This document shows, one piece after another, positions 62,584 through 64,000 of a stretch of 64,000 bases of DNA. The first letter of the stretch is position 1, and each line of letters begins with the position of its first letter. Origin of the DNA: Rhizobiales bacterium 62-47 (GTDB taxonomy: Bacteria; Pseudomonadota; Alphaproteobacteria; Rhizobiales; Xanthobacteraceae). Under the pieces are notes generated by a model, which did not search any database, had not been told where the DNA came from, and saw only the letters and a list, made by a program, of their open reading frames with translations. Made by a program: the position numbers and the translations under genes. The stretch is from contig MKVX01000008.1 in assembly GCA_001899255.1 (NCBI GenBank), forward strand, positions 1 through 64,000, read 5' to 3'.

Positions 62584-63495
62584 CTATCTGGCCGAGGCGC
62601 CTTGCGACGGGGGCGCGGCAGATGAATTACCCATCGGATTGCTGAAGAAGCGGAAGAAATCGGAATCCGGACGCAATACGAAGCGGGTGTCATTGCTCCT
62701 GAGACCGTTTTCGTAAGCCGTCATCGACCGGTAGAACGCAAAGAAAGCCGGATCCTGACCGTAGGATTCCGCGAACAGCCGGTTCCGCTCTCCGTCACCC
62801 TGACCTCGAATCTGCTCGGCCTGGGAGTTGGCGTCCGCGATAATGACGGTCGCTTCACGATCCGCCTTCGAGCGGATTTCCTGCGCCTTCTGACCACCCT
62901 GGGCGCGGAACTCGGCGGCTTCGCGCTGGCGTTCGGTCTGCATGCGCTGATAGACGGCCTGACTGTTCTGTTCGGGAAGATCAGCGCGGCGGATACGAAC
63001 GTCCACCACCGAAATCCCGTAGCCCTGTGCCTCACGGTCGAGCTGAGCGCGGATCTTGCCCATCAACGAGTCGCGTTCGTCGCGCACCACCTGAATAAAG
63101 GTAGCCTCACCAAGCACGCGGCGCAGCGCCGAGTTCAACAGCGTCGCCAATTGAACGTTGGCGGCCTGAATCGAACCGATGCTCTGATAGAACCGCAGCG
63201 CATCCTTGATGCGATAGCGCGCGAAGGCATCGACAACCAGCCGCTTCTGATCGGATGCGATGACTTCCTGTGCAGGATTCTCAAGGTCGAGAATTCGCTT
63301 GTCGAGCGAGATCACCGTATCGACAAACGGCGCCTTGAAATGCAGGCCCGGGTTGGTCACTACGCGCACCGGCTCGCCAAGGCGAACCAGCAACACCTGC
63401 TCGGTTTCGCGCACGGTGAACAGCGAGCTATAGCCAATGACAATGACGGCGAGCAGCACCAGCAGCGCGACGACCCCTGAAACTCCGGTTCTCAT
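62584..63495 (-). CDS. hflC: HflC, SPFH-domain modulator of FtsH
   Basis: The protein has 303 residues. One N-terminal TM (VVALLVLLAVIVIGYSSLF, about 8-26) and the SPFH/band-7 domain (VRETEQVLLVRLGEPVRVVT ...). A helical region of DREATVIIADANSQAEQIRG type follows, and FFAFYRSMTAYENGL near the C-terminus. With HflK it forms the large periplasmic cage that controls FtsH proteolysis. ATG 63495 overlaps the hflK stop by four bases. Confidence 0.96.
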   Translation of the reverse strand: MRTGVSGVVALLVLLAVIVIGYSSLFTVRETEQVLLVRLGEPVRVVTNPGLHFKAPFVDTVISLDKRILDLENPAQEVIASDQKRLVVDAFARYRIKDALRFYQSIGSIQAANVQLATLLNSALRRVLGEATFIQVVRDERDSLMGKIRAQLDREAQGYGISVVDVRIRRADLPEQNSQAVYQRMQTERQREAAEFRAQGGQKAQEIRSKADREATVIIADANSQAEQIRGQGDGERNRLFAESYGQDPAFFAFYRSMTAYENGLRSNDTRFVLRPDSDFFRFFSNPMGNSSAAPPSQGASAR

Positions 63496-64000
63496 CGGTT
63501 GCCTCCGCTCTGCGACTGGGGTGCTGCCGGCTGACTGCGACGCGGCGACAATTCATTGAGCGGCAGGTAGGGCACGACACCCTGCGAGTTGCCACTATCC
63601 ATCACCAGTTTCTCGGAGTTGCCGAGAATGCGCTCCATGGTTTCGAGATAAATACGTTCGCGCGTCACGCCGGGCGCCTTCTTGTATTCCTCATAGACTT
63701 TGAGGAAACGCGCGCTCTGGCCCTTGGCTTCCGCAACGGCCTGCTCCTTGTAGCCTTCGGCATTCTGGGTGATCTGCGAAGCACGACCGCGCGCATCGGG
63801 AACGACGCGGTTGGCATACGTCTGCGCTTCGTTCTGCAGCCGCTCGAGGTCGGCACGCGCCGCCTGGACGTCGCGGAACGCATCGATGACCTGCGAAGGC
63901 GGATCGACCTTCTGCAACTGCACCTGCTGCACCAGCACGCCGGCGCCATAGCCGTCGAGAATCTTCTGCATCATCTCCTGCACGGCCGTCTCGGTCGTCG
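63492..64000 (-). CDS. hflK: HflK C-terminal part (cut by window edge)
   Basis: The last 168 residues of HflK are present: TETAVQEMMQKILDGYGAGV, VQLQKVDPPSQVIDAFRDVQ, a coiled-coil AEGYKEQAVAEAKGQSARFL and LETMERILGNSEKLVMDSGN. The tail is Pro/Gln/Ser-rich. The gene continues to the right of the window, so its start and N-terminal TM are not visible. It overlaps hflC by four bases. Confidence 0.95.
   Translation of the reverse strand, partial: TTETAVQEMMQKILDGYGAGVLVQQVQLQKVDPPSQVIDAFRDVQAARADLERLQNEAQTYANRVVPDARGRASQITQNAEGYKEQAVAEAKGQSARFLKVYEEYKKAPGVTRERIYLETMERILGNSEKLVMDSGNSQGVVPYLPLNELSPRRSQPAAPQSQSGGNR

Overview
The window comes from an alphaproteobacterium of the Bradyrhizobium / Rhodopseudomonas / Tardiphaga type (Nitrobacteraceae). 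This is inferred from three things: the housekeeping order ilvB-ilvH-lysE-ilvC, miaA, serB, arsC, degP, DUF2065, hflC-hflK; the high-GC coding style with AT-rich intergenic islands; and two H-NS-family proteins with the rhizobial SGRGKQPRW-type DNA-binding core. No database search was possible, so every family call rests on motifs read from the translations.

Bases 1-32.4 kb are an exopolysaccharide (EPS) locus. It holds six glycosyltransferase genes, two of which (PssD/PssE-like) are halves of one enzyme. It also holds a polysaccharide deacetylase, two membrane proteins of the polymerase/ligase type, a TylF-type methyltransferase, a Wzx-like flippase and an initiating phosphoglycosyltransferase (WcaJ/ExoY type). 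Export is covered by a Wzc/ExoP-like copolymerase kinase and a Wza-like outer-membrane lipoprotein. An amino-sugar set is present too: a Gfo/Idh oxidoreductase, a hexapeptide acetyltransferase, two DegT aminotransferases and an SDR epimerase. Embedded at 17.1-23.7 kb is a minus-strand type I secretion operon: DUF4082/cadherin-like adhesin, small 112-aa protein, ABC exporter, HlyD-type adaptor.

Bases 32.4-39.8 kb look accessory. Two H-NS-family genes bracket an unusual peptide locus: an 84-aa precursor-like peptide with a twin-arginine leader, divergent from a fused PqqD-HprK-like kinase and an overlapping nucleotidyltransferase. Two distantly related small helical proteins and a conserved-looking hypothetical sit around it. 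A pair of convergent, overlapping single-TM miniproteins follows. A tRNA-Lys(CUU) gene closes the region. This peptide locus is the strongest candidate for a poorly described system.

Bases 39.9-64 kb are mostly core metabolism: a Spy/CpxP-like protein, a TRAP transporter (dctPQM), leuA, PPK2, a Nudix hydrolase, a NitT/TauT-type ABC transporter with an inserted cupin gene, an osmoprotectant ABC transporter, the ilv genes, miaA, serB, arsC, degP and hflCK (hflK runs off the right edge). Two leader-peptide attenuators are readable by eye: a Leu-rich leader before leuA and a Leu-Val-Ile leader with an intrinsic terminator before ilvB. Bidirectional hairpins separate several convergent genes.
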